A stretch of 64,000 bases of DNA from Coix lacryma-jobi var. lacryma-jobi (GCA_009763385.1 CM019822.1:14341950-14405949); one strand, 5' to 3'; counted from the first letter of the stretch, positions 1 through 11,700 are shown. Notes: generated from the letters alone by a model not told the origin. Numbers and translations are program-made.

Positions 1-102
1 ACCAGGATAAATCCTTGTGTCCTCTTGCATCACCATCCAGGAAGAGAAGCACACGATCATATTACTCGTTGGTGTGATACCCCCGGGTATGAAACACCGA
101 CA
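1..102 (+). repeat. 3' end of the 5' LTR of element A
   Basis: These bases match the last part of the A 3' LTR (4742-4843), including the ending CACCGACA. The rest of the LTR lies upstream of the window. Confidence 0.85.
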
Positions 103-103
103 G

Positions 104-121
104 TTGGCGCGCCAGGTAGGG
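104..121 (+). other. Primer binding site of element A
   Basis: TTGGCGCGCCAGGTAGGG lies one base after the LTR end. The same motif follows the LTR ends of elements C (reverse strand, 55003-55020) and E (61326-61343), which marks it as the family's tRNA primer site. I did not identify the tRNA. Confidence 0.75.
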
Positions 122-160
122 GTGCGCGTGTCCGAGACATTTTCTCGCTATCTCCTGGAT

Positions 161-1850
161 GGCTTCTTCGACCTTCGTTCTCTGCCGGTGCCGTCGTGTG
201 GTTCGGGAACCTTGAGTCCCTAGCCGCCGGCAACGGCAACGAGCTGACCCCGCTCCCGAGGGCCCGAGCGGAAGCGTGTCACACCACCCCGCGCGGGGGG
301 CATGACGCGTCGTCTGCACCACCACGCGTCGCCACTTCGCGAGCGGCGTCGTGGTCACCATTGTCGCCAGGCACAGGCGGTGCCGGCGGCGTACGCCCAC
401 TTCCCCGCGGCTGGTGCAGAATCCCGAGGGGAGACCTGCCCGGCACGCGGCTGGCGACCTCCAGGGTGCGGGCGCGCTCCCCGGCAAGTTCGCGTCCGTC
501 ACACGTGCGGACCGGCACGTCTGGTATCCCACCAGGGAGTGCTTCTAGCTCGAGGGGGTGGTGAGCGAGACCGAGGACGACGACGACGACGACGTTAGGC
601 CAACGCTCAACCTCGGAGCGCCCAACGATGTGGCTACGGCGGGCGGTTCGCGCGTTCAGGCAAGAAGCAAATCCTCGGCCTCGGTTGCACCGCCTCAACA
701 CGACGACAGCCGGGCGGGCGCAACTCGCACAGGTGCGGGAGGCAATCCCCAAGACCGAGGAGGAACGACAACGCCTGTTGCAGCTCCAGCAAACTCTGAT
801 GCAGGAACCACCCCAGCCTCGAGGAGCCGGAGCTCGAGGTCGGGCTCGAGATGCCCATCGACGGACCCTCGAGGACGGGGCGCCAGCACGCCCCGATGTG
901 TGCTTCCCGCGAGCCGAGCAAAACGTGGTGGCGGCCGCAATGCTGCTCCCGATCTGCCCGCCGTCTCCAACCCCGACGCCAGACGCATGCTTGGGGAAGT
1001 AAAGAGCCTCCTCGAAACGGCCGCTGTGCAGATAGCCGAGAGCTCGGCCTCGCGCCAGCGCAGGGCAGCCTCGGAGAAGCCAGCAGACGCACCCCGCAGC
1101 AAGCACGAGACGTCGGTCCGCCAGCCGGACGCCCCTCAAGCCAGACTAGCCCAAAAGCGGGTCGCGGACAGCCGGCAAACCCTCGAGCCCCCGGGCCCAG
1201 GGTCTTCAGCCGAGCCATCCGCAGCTCGACCCTCCCCGACCGCTTTCGACCACCGACCAACGTCGTAAAGTATGACGGGGAGGTCGAGCCCAAGCTCTGG
1301 CTCTCAGACTTCCGCCTAGGCTGCCAACTGGGCGGAGCGAAGGGCGACGACCGTGTGATCATACGCCAACTCCCACTTTACCTCTCGGACACCGCCCGCC
1401 GTTGGCTCGAGGGGCTCCCGCCGGATCAGATCCATGACTGGGCCGACCTAGTCAGGGTCTTCGACAGGAATTTCAAGGGGACTTGTGCGCGCCCAGGCAA
1501 CTCCTGGGATCTGCGACGTTGCAGGCAGGCAGCGGACGAACCCCTCCGCGACTTCGCTCGGCGGTTCTCAAAGCAGCGCCTCGAGCTCCCTCACATACCC
1601 GATGAGGAGGTCATCTCAGCGTTCTCGCAGGCACGACGTGCCAAAAGCTGGTCCACGAGTTAGGGCGCTACCGTCCCAGGACGATCGAAGACTTGATGGA
1701 TCAGGTCACTAGCTTCGCCTCCGGTAACGAGAGTGGGGGCCTTCTTTGGCCACTCCGCGGGCCATGGCGAAGGGCAGAAGGCAAGGCACGACGACGAGGA
1801 CGACGACGACGAAGAAGAAGTGCGCTGGGCTCCGCCGCAGACGAGCTGGC
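161..1850 (+). pseudogene. gag: Decayed gag of element A
   Basis: A start equivalent to that of element E (ATGGCTTCTTC) lies at about 161, but a frame change follows within 15 codons. Recognisable gag resumes at about 1262-1640 with the retrotransposon gag core, including LWLSDFRLGC, ARRWLEGLPP and DEPLRDFARRF. All three motifs also occur in C and E. Another frameshift near 1630 destroys the end of this core, and a diverged acidic linker runs to about 1850. In relatives the product is the capsid polyprotein that packages element RNA. No functional protein is expected here. Between about 180 and 1250 homology continues in broken frames. Confidence 0.8.
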
Positions 1851-1876
1851 TAAGTCAGCACCCACGCACGACGCCG

Positions 1877-2313
1877 CCCCTCGAGCCGGACTCGGGGGCT
1901 CGACCTTCGACGCCCCACATCGGGCGGGCTCGGGGGCTCGACGTCCCTTCGACACCGCTCCTCGAGCCGGACTCGGGGGCTCGACCTTCGACGCCCCACA
2001 TCGGGCTGGGCTCGAGGGCTCGACGTCCCTTCGACACCGCTCCTCGAGCCGGAGTCGGGAGCTCGACCTTCGACGCCCCTCCTCGAGCCGGACTCGGGGG
2101 CTCGACTTCCCTTCGACGCCCCACCTCGAGCCGGACTCGGGGGCTCGACGCCCCTTCGACGCCCCTCCTCGAGCCGGACTCGGGGGCTCGACGTCCCTTC
2201 GACGCCCCTCTAGCCGGACTCGGAGGCTCGACCTTCGACGCCCCTCCTCGAGCCGGACTCGGAGGCTCGACCTTCGACGCCCCACCTCGAACCGGACTCG
2301 GGGGCTCGGCCTT
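1877..2313 (+). repeat. 39/42 bp GC-rich minisatellite inside element A
   Basis: About eleven imperfect units are built on CTCGAGCCGGACTCGGGGG followed by CTCGACcttCGACGCCCC. Units are mostly 39 or 42 bp, so lengths are multiples of three. This leaves long open frames on both strands that I regard as artefacts. The array sits exactly where protease and the rest of pol should begin, so it marks the deletion region of this element. Confidence 0.85.
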
Positions 2314-3479
2314 CGACCTTCAGCGCTGCCCACGAAAAACAACCCCGAGCCCGACTCCAGCTCGGAGCGTCGAACAGCTACGCCGCGGTCTGGTACTCCT
2401 CCCCAGGATCTTCTGCCGCACGCTCAGCCTTGACGTCCGAGCCAGAAGGAGGGAGGGCCCCTACACCGCCGTCCGCATCAGGACGCAGCATGTCCTCCTC
2501 GACATACCGGCGCCGTCTCCAGATGGCAAAAAAGGTAACCGAATACCTTAATGTGCCTATCTAACCTCGTCTCAAGCCGGTTGACAGGTACACCCAGCGA
2601 TTCCGCATTCGCTCAACTACCGGGGCCCTCCGCGGCCACCGCTCCGACCTCCTGACCGTCGTCTTGGTGCCACGAACTCCACTCCCGACGAAGGCTTCTT
2701 CACAAAGGTAAAAACGGGCCCCGGCCCTAAGTCTCGAAGCAGTGAAGGCTGGCCCTCGAAAAGGGTTCGACAGCCGGCTTCGAGCACCCGAGTCAGGGAC
2801 ACCAAGGGGCGCCACTCACGGCATTACTCGAGGGCCGAGCCCTCGAGGCCCCTCATGTGTATCCAAGGCGGGGAGCTCGACGTGCAGTGAGATCCCCTCG
2901 GAGGGAGGCATCGAGCCACCGGGTCCTATCGAATGGACCCGGCACTCCTGCAGACTGAGCACCCATGCTTTATGAGACCGCCTCCGGGCCACAGTCGACC
3001 CCTATCGAACGGGGCACGAGCTCTCACTTGGATTCCCCCGTTACCAGCTCACCGGGAACCTCGATACTCGCCCGATCCATTCGTGGTAGTACGAGGCATC
3101 ACACCGCGCATCCTTTCGAAAGGGTTCAGCGGGATGACAAGCCAGGGTAGCCGGCGTACCGGATAGCTAGCCGGACGGTCAGCTCAGCCTGGCACCCCTC
3201 GACGAAAGAGGGTTAAATAACTCGAGCAGTTGCGACTGATCTTTTTCCTTTGTGTGAGCATGAGATTTTCAGGCTTCGGACGAACGCCCCTCCAGCCAGG
3301 CCTCGGGCAGAGTTTCCCACGACAAAGAAGAAAGGCACGCCCAGTGGGCAGAAGGTTCCCAGCGACGGAGGTTTCTTCAAAAGGATCCAAAACTCGGGGA
3401 CTCGACACTCCAACACACTAACACTCGCAAAAAGCCCACGAGGGAGTTCCAACCACTCCCCCGTGGCCTCGGGGGCTAC
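2314..3479 (+). other. 3' non-coding internal region of element A
   Basis: No coding sequence is recognised. From about 2560 the sequence matches, in opposite orientation, the region next to the C 3' LTR (7565-8480). Shared blocks include one around the phrase CTTTATGAGA (2969-2978). The region ends in a purine-rich stretch (CCTCGGGGGCTAC) directly before the 3' LTR, presumably the plus-strand primer. Confidence 0.7.
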
Positions 3480-3524
3480 TGTCGGTGGTACAAAAAAGGG
3501 GTACCCCCAATCAACGCAAACACC

Positions 3525-3925
3525 CGAACGCTCAATCTCCGTCTCGCCCGAGCCCTCCCAGCCAGGCCTCGGCGAACGCTCGCTCTCCGTCTCGCCCGAG
3601 CCCTCCCAGCCAGGCCTCGGGCGAACGCTCTATCTCCGTCTCGCCCGAGCCCTCCCAGCCAGGCCTCGGGCGAACGCTCTATCTCCGTCTCGCCCGAGCC
3701 CTCCCAGCCAGGCCTCGGGCGAACGCTCTATCTCCGTCTCGCCCGAGCCCTCCCAGCCAGGCCTCGGGCGAACGCCCCATCTCTGTCTCGCCCGAGCCCT
3801 CCCAGCCAGGCCTCGGGCGAACGCTCTTTCTCCGCCTCGCCCGAGCCCTCTGAGCCAGGCCTCGGGCGAGCACGATCGCTCTCCGTCTCGCCCGAGCCCT
3901 CCAGGCCTCGGGCGAGCGAGCCCCT
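3525..3925 (+). repeat. 49 bp tandem array in the LTR of element A
   Basis: Eight tandem units of about 49 bp are centred on CCGTCTCGCCCGAGCCCTC and CAGCCAGGCCTCGGGCGA. The last units are degenerate or shortened. The LTRs of C and E lack this array, although they are the same family. Confidence 0.9.
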
Positions 3926-4537
3926 ACACCTCGAGCCTTAACGCACGGGCCTCGAGCGGTACAGACAGCCGTACCAGCCCCATACCACGCATTTAATGCC
4001 TTCACCTACTCGGTCATGTCCACTAGTGCACAGCATGTACCACAGTAACTCGGTGTAAAGGTCAAGTCTCATTTTCACCACAAGCATGGGCAAAAGGGCA
4101 CCAGTACAGCACTGTTCGGCCAAGCCATGCACTGTACCCCTCGAGGCCGGCTACGCGCCCCTCGAGCCTGCACTGTAACACCTCGAGGCCGGCTCCCGCG
4201 CCCCTCGAGCCCCCGTGGCACCACCTCGAGGCCGGCACCGCGCCCCTCGAGCCCTGACAAGCTCTCTCACTCTTGGAAGACAGGTACTCCAAGACCTGGA
4301 GGGACCCCGCTACGTCCTGTACAAGCCGGAATGGGCGCTGTACGGCTTCCACTCCGCCACGCCTCCATGACCGCGCCCGGGGTGGAGGCCACGCTTCAAG
4401 GACGCCTCTACAGCAACGCCCACGTTGGCTACAGCAGCCTCGACAAGACAGAGTTCCTACCCTCCGCCATACCGAGCGCTATACATGTCCATCCTGTGTA
4501 AGCTCGTCCATCCTGTAAGCCCTGGCCTCCTCTTGTT

Positions 4538-4547
4538 CTATAAAAGG
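4538..4547 (+). promoter_or_regulatory. TATA box in the LTR of element A
   Basis: CTATAAAAGG lies about 300 bp before the LTR end. It is conserved at the same relative position in E (61004-61013) and, reversed, in both LTRs of C. Confidence 0.65.
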
Positions 4548-4843
4548 GGACGCCAGGGCCCTTCACCAAAAGGGGGGAGGGAGAGAGAGGTGGACAAACA
4601 CGTTAGAGCGCCTTACACCCATACACTTAAGTCCGGACCCCGGTCCACGCTCACCAAGCTTGTATTCGCCCCTGTACAAGCACTTAGGTGCAAGTAATAC
4701 AAGAACATCCCCCCGCTGGACGTAGGGCCTTCTTTGCCCGAACCAGGATAAATCCTTGTGTCCTCTTGCATCACCATCCAGGAAGAGAAGCATGCGATCA
4801 TATTACTCGTTGGTGTGATACCCCCGGGTACGAAACACCGACA

Positions 4844-5574
4844 CTAAGGTTGCTCATACTATGTCACGAGTTCAACAGAGTAAAGGCTACTGGATGTGAC
4901 AGCGTACGGCAAAAGTTGAATACAGGCCAGGAAAGGTACACTTTAAAGAGAAGCATGGCAGTAGAAAGTTGATGTTTTTGTCTGTATTTTTGGCATGGTT
5001 GTTTTGTCACGAATCTACAGTTTATTTTCTGACCTTGGTATCACATGACTGAGTCATCTGTTGCCAAGCTCGGGGACTACCGTGTATACATGGCGCTTGG
5101 TCGCGCATGTATATTTTTTATTCTAACAAGTTTATTTTCTGACCTTGGTATCACATGACCGAGTCATCTGTTGCCAAGCTCGGGGACTACCGTGTATACA
5201 TGACGCTTGGTCGCGCATGTATATCTTTTATTCTAACAGTTTATTTTCTGACCTTGGTATCACATGACTGAGTCATCTGTTGCCAAGCTCGGGGACTAAG
5301 TGGGCACACTTCACCTGGTCGGTGAGTATGCGGGTGAATTTCAAGACTGGGTAGTAGTTGTTGTTATGTAACCATAAAGTGGGCACACTTCACCAGACTT
5401 CCAGAAGTCGTTTTTTCTTTTTAAGAGCACATCGCATCTTGCGGGTTCATGATATGACAATTAACAGAATATAACTTGATCGAAGATCAGGTTTGAAGTA
5501 CCGATAAAGCCGCTCGGAGACATGGCCAAGATCTTTTTTCACCACTTTAAGATTCAATGTGCTCGGGGACTAGC
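4844..5574 (+). mobile_element. Element B: 3' internal fragment with ~110 bp tandem repeats
   Basis: This non-coding sequence lies between the end of A and a distinct LTR. Three tandem copies start at 5020, 5130 and 5239 (periods 110 and 109 bp), the last one partial to about 5299. Each copy carries GCTCGGGGACTA, and the same motif recurs at 5561-5572 directly before the LTR, where the polypurine tract should be. I infer duplicated polypurine-tract-like regions near the 3' end of an LTR element into which A inserted. No ORF is recognised. Confidence 0.65.
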
Positions 5575-6090
5575 TGTGGGGGCATAGACCCAGGTGTCCT
5601 CACGGCTAGACTTGGGCTGCTTCATGAAGGCCGGCTCAACTCACTGCGAAGGACCGTGGCGTTAAGGCCCAGCTGGTCGAGCAAAGCGACCCAGTTGGGT
5701 GGATGACGGCGCGGGAGCCTTCTCGGACAAGGAAGCGTAGTCGGTTAGGAAAAGTATCGTGTCCTTCACGATATGGGATTGTAATCGACTAGGTCTCCTT
5801 ATTCTACCATGAGATCCGATCTACTAGGATCTATAACCCTGCTCCCCACAGCTATATAAGGCGAGCAGGGACCCGTCCTCAGAAACACGTTCGTCAATAT
5901 ACAGAGTAGACAACTCGACGCAGGACGTAGGGTATTATGCTAAACTCGGCGGCCCGAACCTGGATAAACCTTGGTGTTCATCTAGATTCGTTCTTGTGTC
6001 ACGTCCGGATCGTTGTTCCACGCGCCTTCCCTGCTAATCTACCACCTGGGCATACCCCTAGGTGGGCTATCAACCATATTCGTCGACACA
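5575..6090 (+). repeat. 3' (or only) LTR of element B
   Basis: The LTR starts TGTGGGGGCATAGACC and ends CGTCGACACA, 516 bp with TG..CA ends. A TATA-like TATATAAG lies at 5853-5860. The preceding bases GGGGACTAGC look like a primer tract, so this is the 3' LTR of a plus-oriented element rather than a solo LTR. Nothing upstream of A in the window shows the other end. Confidence 0.7.
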
Positions 6091-6299
6091 CAGTGGGCTA
6101 GATGAGTCTTGCTATCAACATGTTTAGATGATGGAGACTTTGTCAGCTATTCTCTTGATTTGTAGTTCAGGTACTATCCTCCATCTTGAATTCTTGTGGT
6201 GCAGTGGCTTCATCCTTTATGATGTCTTACTCAATTCCTAGTAGTTGTTCTTCATTTGTCGGTTGAGTCAATGTCTTCTCTTGGTTTCTTCGGCTGCTC
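6091..6299 (-). mobile_element. Left piece of element D internal region
   Basis: This non-coding sequence is interrupted by the insertion of C. It resumes at 56300 beyond the matching duplication ATAAG. The exact boundary with element B at about 6090 is uncertain. Confidence 0.5.
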
Positions 6300-6304
6300 A
6301 TAAG
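6300..6304. repeat. Target-site duplication of element C (left copy)
   Basis: ATAAG directly precedes the LTR start at 6305. The same five bases follow the other LTR at 56295-56299. Confidence 0.9.
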
Positions 6305-7564
6305 TGTCGGTGTTTCGAACCCGGGGTACGACACCAACGAGTAATATGATCGCGTGCTCTCTTCCTGGATGGTGATGCAAGATGACACAAGGATTTATCC
6401 TGGTTCGGGCAAAGAAGGCCCTACGTCTAGCGGGGGAGGAGGTTCTTGTATTACTTGCACCTAGGTGCTTGTACAGGGGCGAATACAAGCTCAATGAGCG
6501 TGGACCGGAGTCCGGACTCGGGAGTGCGTGTGGTGTGGACTCGCGTATTTTGTAACCGGAGTTGTGCAACCGTGGACTCGCATTCTGTCCTCCCCGCATG
6601 AAGGGCCCTGGCGTCCCCTTTTATAGAACAAGAGGAGGCCAGGGTTTACACAGGATAGATACGTACAGCGCTCGATATGGCATAGGCTAGGAATCCTGTC
6701 TTGTCGGGCCACTGGAGCCGACGTGGGCGTTGCTGTTGAAGCGTCCTTGGAGCGTGGCCTCCATCCCTGGCGCGGACGTGGAGGCGTGGCGATGTGGAAG
6801 CCGTACAACACCCATCCAGGCACGTACAGGACACGGCGGGGTCCCTCCGGGTATTGGGGTACCTGTCTTCCAATAGCGTGAAAACGGTTAGGGCTCGAGG
6901 GGCGCGGAGCCGGCCTCGAGGTGGCGCCTACAGGGGGGCTCGAGCCCCCGTAAGTATGGGCAAGTCCCGGAACGCCCGGGCGTACAGTGGGAACCCAGGC
7001 TTCGGATGAGGCTCGAGCGTGCGTCAGGCAGGGCATGGCCTAACAGTGCTGTACTGGCGCCTTTTTGCCCATGCTTGTGGTGAAAACGAAACTTGACTCT
7101 GCCCTGGTTACTGTGGTACGCGTCGGGCTGCAGAGGACGTGACTGGAGTAGGTGGAAGCATTAAATGCGCGGTATGGGGTCAGGGAGCAGGAAGTTTCCT
7201 CCTCGTGGTGGGCTTCGAAGGTAGTGGCGCACTCGCTCAAGGCCGGGCGCTGAGGGCTCGGGTGAGTGGGGTTGAGCTCCATCTCGAGGCCTAGGTTGAG
7301 ACGCCTCGAGGGTAGGCTATCGTGCTGGAGGGGCTCCAGGTCCCGAGGAGCGGTGCACAGCTGTAGCGGGTTCGAGGGGTGGGCTACCAGGAGGTGGCCG
7401 TAAGGTCTTGACCAGTCTAAGCTCCCTGGTGGCGTGCTAGCGTTGCAGGCTCCGAGGGGTTGGTTTCTTGGAAGGTTAGCTTAGCTGGGTTTGTTATTGG
7501 TGTTCTAGGTTTAACCCGTGTGTTTTGCGTTGATTGGGGGTACCCCTTTGGCATTCTCCCGACA
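6305..7564 (-). repeat. 3' LTR of element C
   Basis: On the plus strand it reads TGTCGGTGTTTCG to CTCCCGACA, 1260 bp. It matches the 5' LTR at 55022-56294. A reversed TATA box (CCTTTTATAG) lies at 6617-6626. Confidence 0.92.
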
Positions 7565-8577
7565 GTAGCCCCCGAGCCCTTGTTTGAGTGCTTGCACTTG
7601 AGCAGGGGCTCTCGACTTTGGATTTCGAGGATTAGCTAACTAGTCTCGAGGGTTTGGTCGTTTTGATTCCGCGTTTGTCGTGCGAGCGACACCCGCGGGT
7701 GTAGCCCCCGAGGCCACGGGGAGTGGTTAGAGCTCCCTCGTGGGCTTTTTCTTGTGCGAGTGTTAGTTGTGTTTTTTAGGTTCGGGGGTGTCGAGTCCCC
7801 GAGTTTTTTAGACCCTCTTTCGTCGAGGGGTGCCAAGCTGAACCGGCCAGCCGGCTCTTCGAGCTGTCCGGTACGCCGGTTGCCCTGGCTTGTCATCCCG
7901 CGAGTCCTTTCGATCGGATGCGAGGGGGGATGCCTCGTACTACCACGAGCGGGCGAGTATCGAGGTTCCGGTGAGCTGGTAAGGGGAATCCAAGTGAGAC
8001 CTCGTGCCCCGTTCGATAGGGGTCGACTGTAGCCCGGAGGCGATCTCATAAAGCATGGGTGCTCAGTCTGCAGGAGTGCCGGGTCCATTCGATAGGACCC
8101 GGTGGCTCGATGCCTCCCTCCGAGGGGATCTCACTGCACGTCGTGCTCCCCGCCTTGGATACACGTGAGGGGCCTCGAGGGCTTGGCCCTCGAGCGATGC
8201 CGCGAGTGGCGCCCCTTGGTGTCCCTGACTCGGGTGCTCGAAGCCGGCTGTCGAACCCTCTTCGAGGGCCAGCCTTCGCTGCTTCGAGACTTAGGGTCAG
8301 GGCCCGTTTTTACCTTCCTGAAGAAGCCTCCGTCGCTTGGAACCTTCTGCCCGTTGGGCGCGCCTTTTTAGGCAAGACCGTCAGGGAGTGGAGATCGTGG
8401 CGCCAGGGCGGCGGGCGTGAAGTTGGAGCGGCGGCCGCGGAGGGCCCCGATAGTTGAGCGAATGGGATGTCGCCGCGTATACCTGTCACCCGGCTCGAGA
8501 CGTGGTTAGGTGGGCGCATTAAATGCATGCGGTTACCTTTTTACGTCGTGGGAGACCCCGCCCGTTGGGGTTTCCCC
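7565..8577 (-). other. 3' non-coding region of element C, also upstream region of the antisense gene
   Basis: The region begins with GTAGCCCCCGAG next to the LTR, the reverse of the polypurine tract seen in A. It is homologous to A 2560-3479 in opposite orientation. No coding sequence is recognised. It probably contains the promoter region of the antisense gene that starts further right. Confidence 0.7.
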
Positions 8578-8586
8578 TTATAAATA
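8578..8586 (+). promoter_or_regulatory. Candidate TATA box of the antisense gene in element C
   Basis: TTATAAATA lies on the plus strand about 140 bp before the first plausible ATG (8724). It is the only clear TATA-like motif I noticed upstream of the gene. Function is inferred from position. Confidence 0.5.
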
Positions 8587-8723
8587 TCGAAAGAGGGGAA
8601 AAGGAACCCTTTACTTTGCCTTTGCCTTCACCGCCGCCGTAGCCTTCTGCGCCCTCTCCCTCGAGCTAGTAGATTGGGAATTTTCCGGCCGTCCGTCCGT
8701 CGCTCAGGTCCGCGTCGTCGCCC

Positions 8724-11700
8724 CATGGCCGCCCAAGTGTTGCTGCCGAAGACTGGAGCTCGACGAAGACGACGCAGCAGGAGTTGGAGACGCTGGTGGA
8801 GCGGGGGCTTCTCTGCCCCAACCCGCAGGGGGGTCCCGCGTGGTGGATTCTCCCGTCGGCGGACCACCGGGAGCCGCACCCGCCGGAGGGGTACGTGGTG
8901 AGCTTCACGCGCTACCACCGTATGGGGCTCGGCGTCCCGCCGAGCCGCTTCATGCGGGGGCTGGCCCACCACTTCGAGGTGGAGCTGCAACACTTCTCCC
9001 CCAACTCCATCTCGCACGCCGCCATCTACGCCGCCGTGTGTGAGGGGTACTTGAAGATTGAGCCGACACTGGGAGATGTTCGTCCACCTCTTCCGGGGCG
9101 AGCTCTTCAACAAGGCTGCGAAGCCAAGCGGGAGGAGGCTCGCGCGTGGGCTCCCTCACCATCACCGCAAGGACCGGGCCTTCGTCGGCCAACGTTCCCC
9201 GCGACTACCTTCGCTACAAGCTGTCCACCAACCAGGCGGGGTGGGACGACCACTGGTTCTACCTGCGGAACGTGGACGGGCTTCTTCCGCAGTACACCGC
9301 AGGGTCATCACCCATCGCCCGGAGAAGTGGAACTGGGGCGTCGTGGCGGACAGGCAGCGCCACCTGTTGCCACTGATGAACACGATGCGGACGCTGGTGG
9401 AGGACAAGAAGCTGACTGTCCAGGCGGTCATCTGGGCGTTCCATCATGGAGGGTCCTCCCTCTGGCAGACCGCCCCCTTCTCATGTTTGAGATGGGGCCA
9501 AACGCCTCGCTCGAGGCGCTGAACCATCGAGGATGGCCGAGGAGAGGTTGCCTCGGAACGAGGCTACCTCCCGGGTGACGCTCACCGTTCAGGGGACGTT
9601 CCGCCCAGAGGAGGCCGATCTGATCATCATGGCACCCGACGAGGGTGCCTCGACCTGTGAGGCACCCTCGAGTTAGGCTGTCTCGAGCCCTCTCCTCCTC
9701 TCCCTTTCTTCGAACCTTGTTCGCTCTCCTCGTAGTTTTTCTCATCGAGCTTCTTCTTCCTCGCAGGGGGCGTTTACTTGTCGCGCGTCGAGGCCCCCGG
9801 TGAGGGAGGACGCCGCGGGAACACAGGTGAGGCGCCTCTCTGCTCAAAAAGACAAAGAGAGAAAGGATGCCAGAAAGAAGAAAGAGAAAAACAAAAACTT
9901 GCGTCGGTCGGCTCGGGAGCAGAGGCTGGCGAAGGCTCGTCGCAACCGGCGACCTGGAGATGAGTCCCCCGAGCTCAGCTCCTCGAGCTCGGAGGAAGAG
10001 GACGATGATGATGACGAGAGTGACGACGAGGGGATGGATGCGCGTTTGAGGCGCGCGGGGGTCGTCGACGTCCGGGCTGACCACTCCTCTGTGCAGGAGG
10101 ATGTCTTGGAGGTCCCCCCAGCGAAGGGATCGCGCGGGTGAAGCAGCAGAAGGCCACGCCGATCCCTGCCTCGTCAGGGGCCCGAGTCCGTCGAGCTCCG
10201 TGCCGACGTGCCCCCGGTCGTGAGGAAGCCCCGAACCCACCGGAAGCCACAGCACCACGGAGGCCGCCCCCGCACTCCAGCCCAGGGGAGGTCTCGAGAA
10301 GGGTGAGCTCGAGGGCAGTGACACATCGGGAGGGGCTCCGGGTCTGACCGCCGCGAGCCATCGAGGTCGGGGTCGAGCCCGCGGAGGAGCGGGCGTCAGG
10401 AGGAGGCGTCGAGCCCGCACCATCACGAGCGTCGGGGAGGGAGCCCCCGGGCGTCTCGTGACCAGGGGCGTGAGCGTCCCCGGAGTCCATCGCCGCACCG
10501 CCGCCGGGACACAGAGGCGGACGCGGGAGGGCGACCGCCAGCGCGAGCGCCGGAGCAGGTCCCGGAGCCCGCGCGGGGCAGGCGCCACGACGACAGCACG
10601 AGGGAGGTACGGTCGCCCTCCCGCGATGTGGGGCGGAAGGAGGCTCTCCCTCGAGGTCGAGCCATGGGAGGCGTCGGGAGCCCTCCCCCATCCCAGCCCT
10701 GTGGACGGCCCAGGCGCAGGGCTCGAGCCGTGGGGTGGGCTCGAAGCCCCCGAGTGGGTCCGGCGATTCCGGGAAGAAGCCCAGCCGCCGCTTTGGGTGA
10801 GTAATTTTCTTGGATCTCGTCGGTAGTGAGGCTTTACCTCTTTACTTTTGATGATGCATGCCATCTCTGGTTTCTCAGGGGGAAGCGCTCCTACCAGGAG
10901 GTGGACCTCGCTGCGTCCAAGCGGGCCAAGACCTCGAGCCCCGTCGAGGCACAAGCACCTCGAGGTATGGCACCTTCCTCCGCTAGAGAAGCCGCTTGGC
11001 TGGAGAAGGCTCGAGCTGCCATGGCTCGAGGAGGCCAGATGATCGTCGCGAATTTTGGTGAGGCCGTCGCCATCGACCACAGGGGTCGAGGCATCCTTCC
11101 CGGTTCTGATATCACTGTCATCTCGTATTGCAGGGGCCGCAGCTTACGGCATCGAGCCCGCCACTACCACGCCCACTGAGGCGCTGCCTCCCTCCCCTCC
11201 TCCTCCTCCCGCGATGGCGCCAGTTGGGAGCGCCACCCTTCCCCCCACCACGACGGCTGTTCCGGGGGAAGCGCCTGGGGCGAGCACGGCCCCGCCGGTG
11301 TCTGGGGCCGAGGAGACTGCGCCCCTCGAGGCCCCGACCGACACGAGCCGGGCTGCGGAGGAGGGAAAGGGGGAGAGGCGTTGGCGGAGAAGGAGCCGAC
11401 GGTGGAGGACCTCCTGAACGAGCTGGAGCAGGGGCCGCTCCTCGCCGCGGGCTTGACGATGGTGGAGGCGCTCGAGGCGCCGGCTGGCGCTGACAAGATG
11501 CCGGAGGACCCGGCCAGGGAAGAGGGCCCGGGGTCGAGCCTTCTTTCGATCGACTCGCCGCCGCTCGAGTCTTCGTCCCACGCGAGGTTTGACGCCGCCT
11601 CAGGAGGCGGCGGAGCGACAGGAGATGCCGACGGGGGACGGAGGGAGCCGGGGCCCGTGCCGTCGGGCGGCGGGCCGCAGCTGGGGCAGCTCGGGGCGGA

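Larger units (their letters stand above)
1..4843 (+). mobile_element. Element A: internally deleted Ty3/gypsy (Tat-like) LTR retrotransposon, 5' truncated by window edge
   Basis: The last 102 bp of a 5' LTR (ending ACACCGACA) are followed by a primer site, decayed gag, a minisatellite, a 3' non-coding region and a 3' LTR starting at 3480. LTR, primer site and gag match elements C and E in this window, so all three belong to one family. There is no protease, RT, RNase H or integrase: the internal part is only about 3.4 kb, and gag-like sequence passes directly into repeats. I infer a non-autonomous deletion derivative that would need proteins from relatives such as C. The 5 bp after it, CTAAG (4844-4848), are the expected target duplication, but the partner lies outside the window. 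Confidence 0.85.
3480..4843 (+). repeat. 3' LTR of element A
   Basis: The LTR starts TGTCGGTGGTAC and ends CACCGACA, giving 1364 bp. It is longer than the LTRs of C (1260 and 1273 bp) and E (1253 bp), largely because of the 49 bp tandem array at 3525-3925. It also holds a TATA box at 4538-4547. Confidence 0.9.

Noticed and set aside
1693..2551. Repeat-rich frames on both strands over the A minisatellite
   Set aside because: Unit lengths divisible by three keep several frames open at once on both strands, so openness is not evidence of coding.
3525..3925. Possible CRISPR-like array
   Set aside because: Units are contiguous tandem repeats without unique spacers, in a plant retrotransposon LTR.
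3485..3996. Long plus-strand frames over the 49 bp array, with repeated LSPSRPSPPSQASGER-like peptides
   Set aside because: The frames are a by-product of a GC-rich tandem repeat in an LTR. There is no family match and no start context, and the array is missing from sister LTRs.
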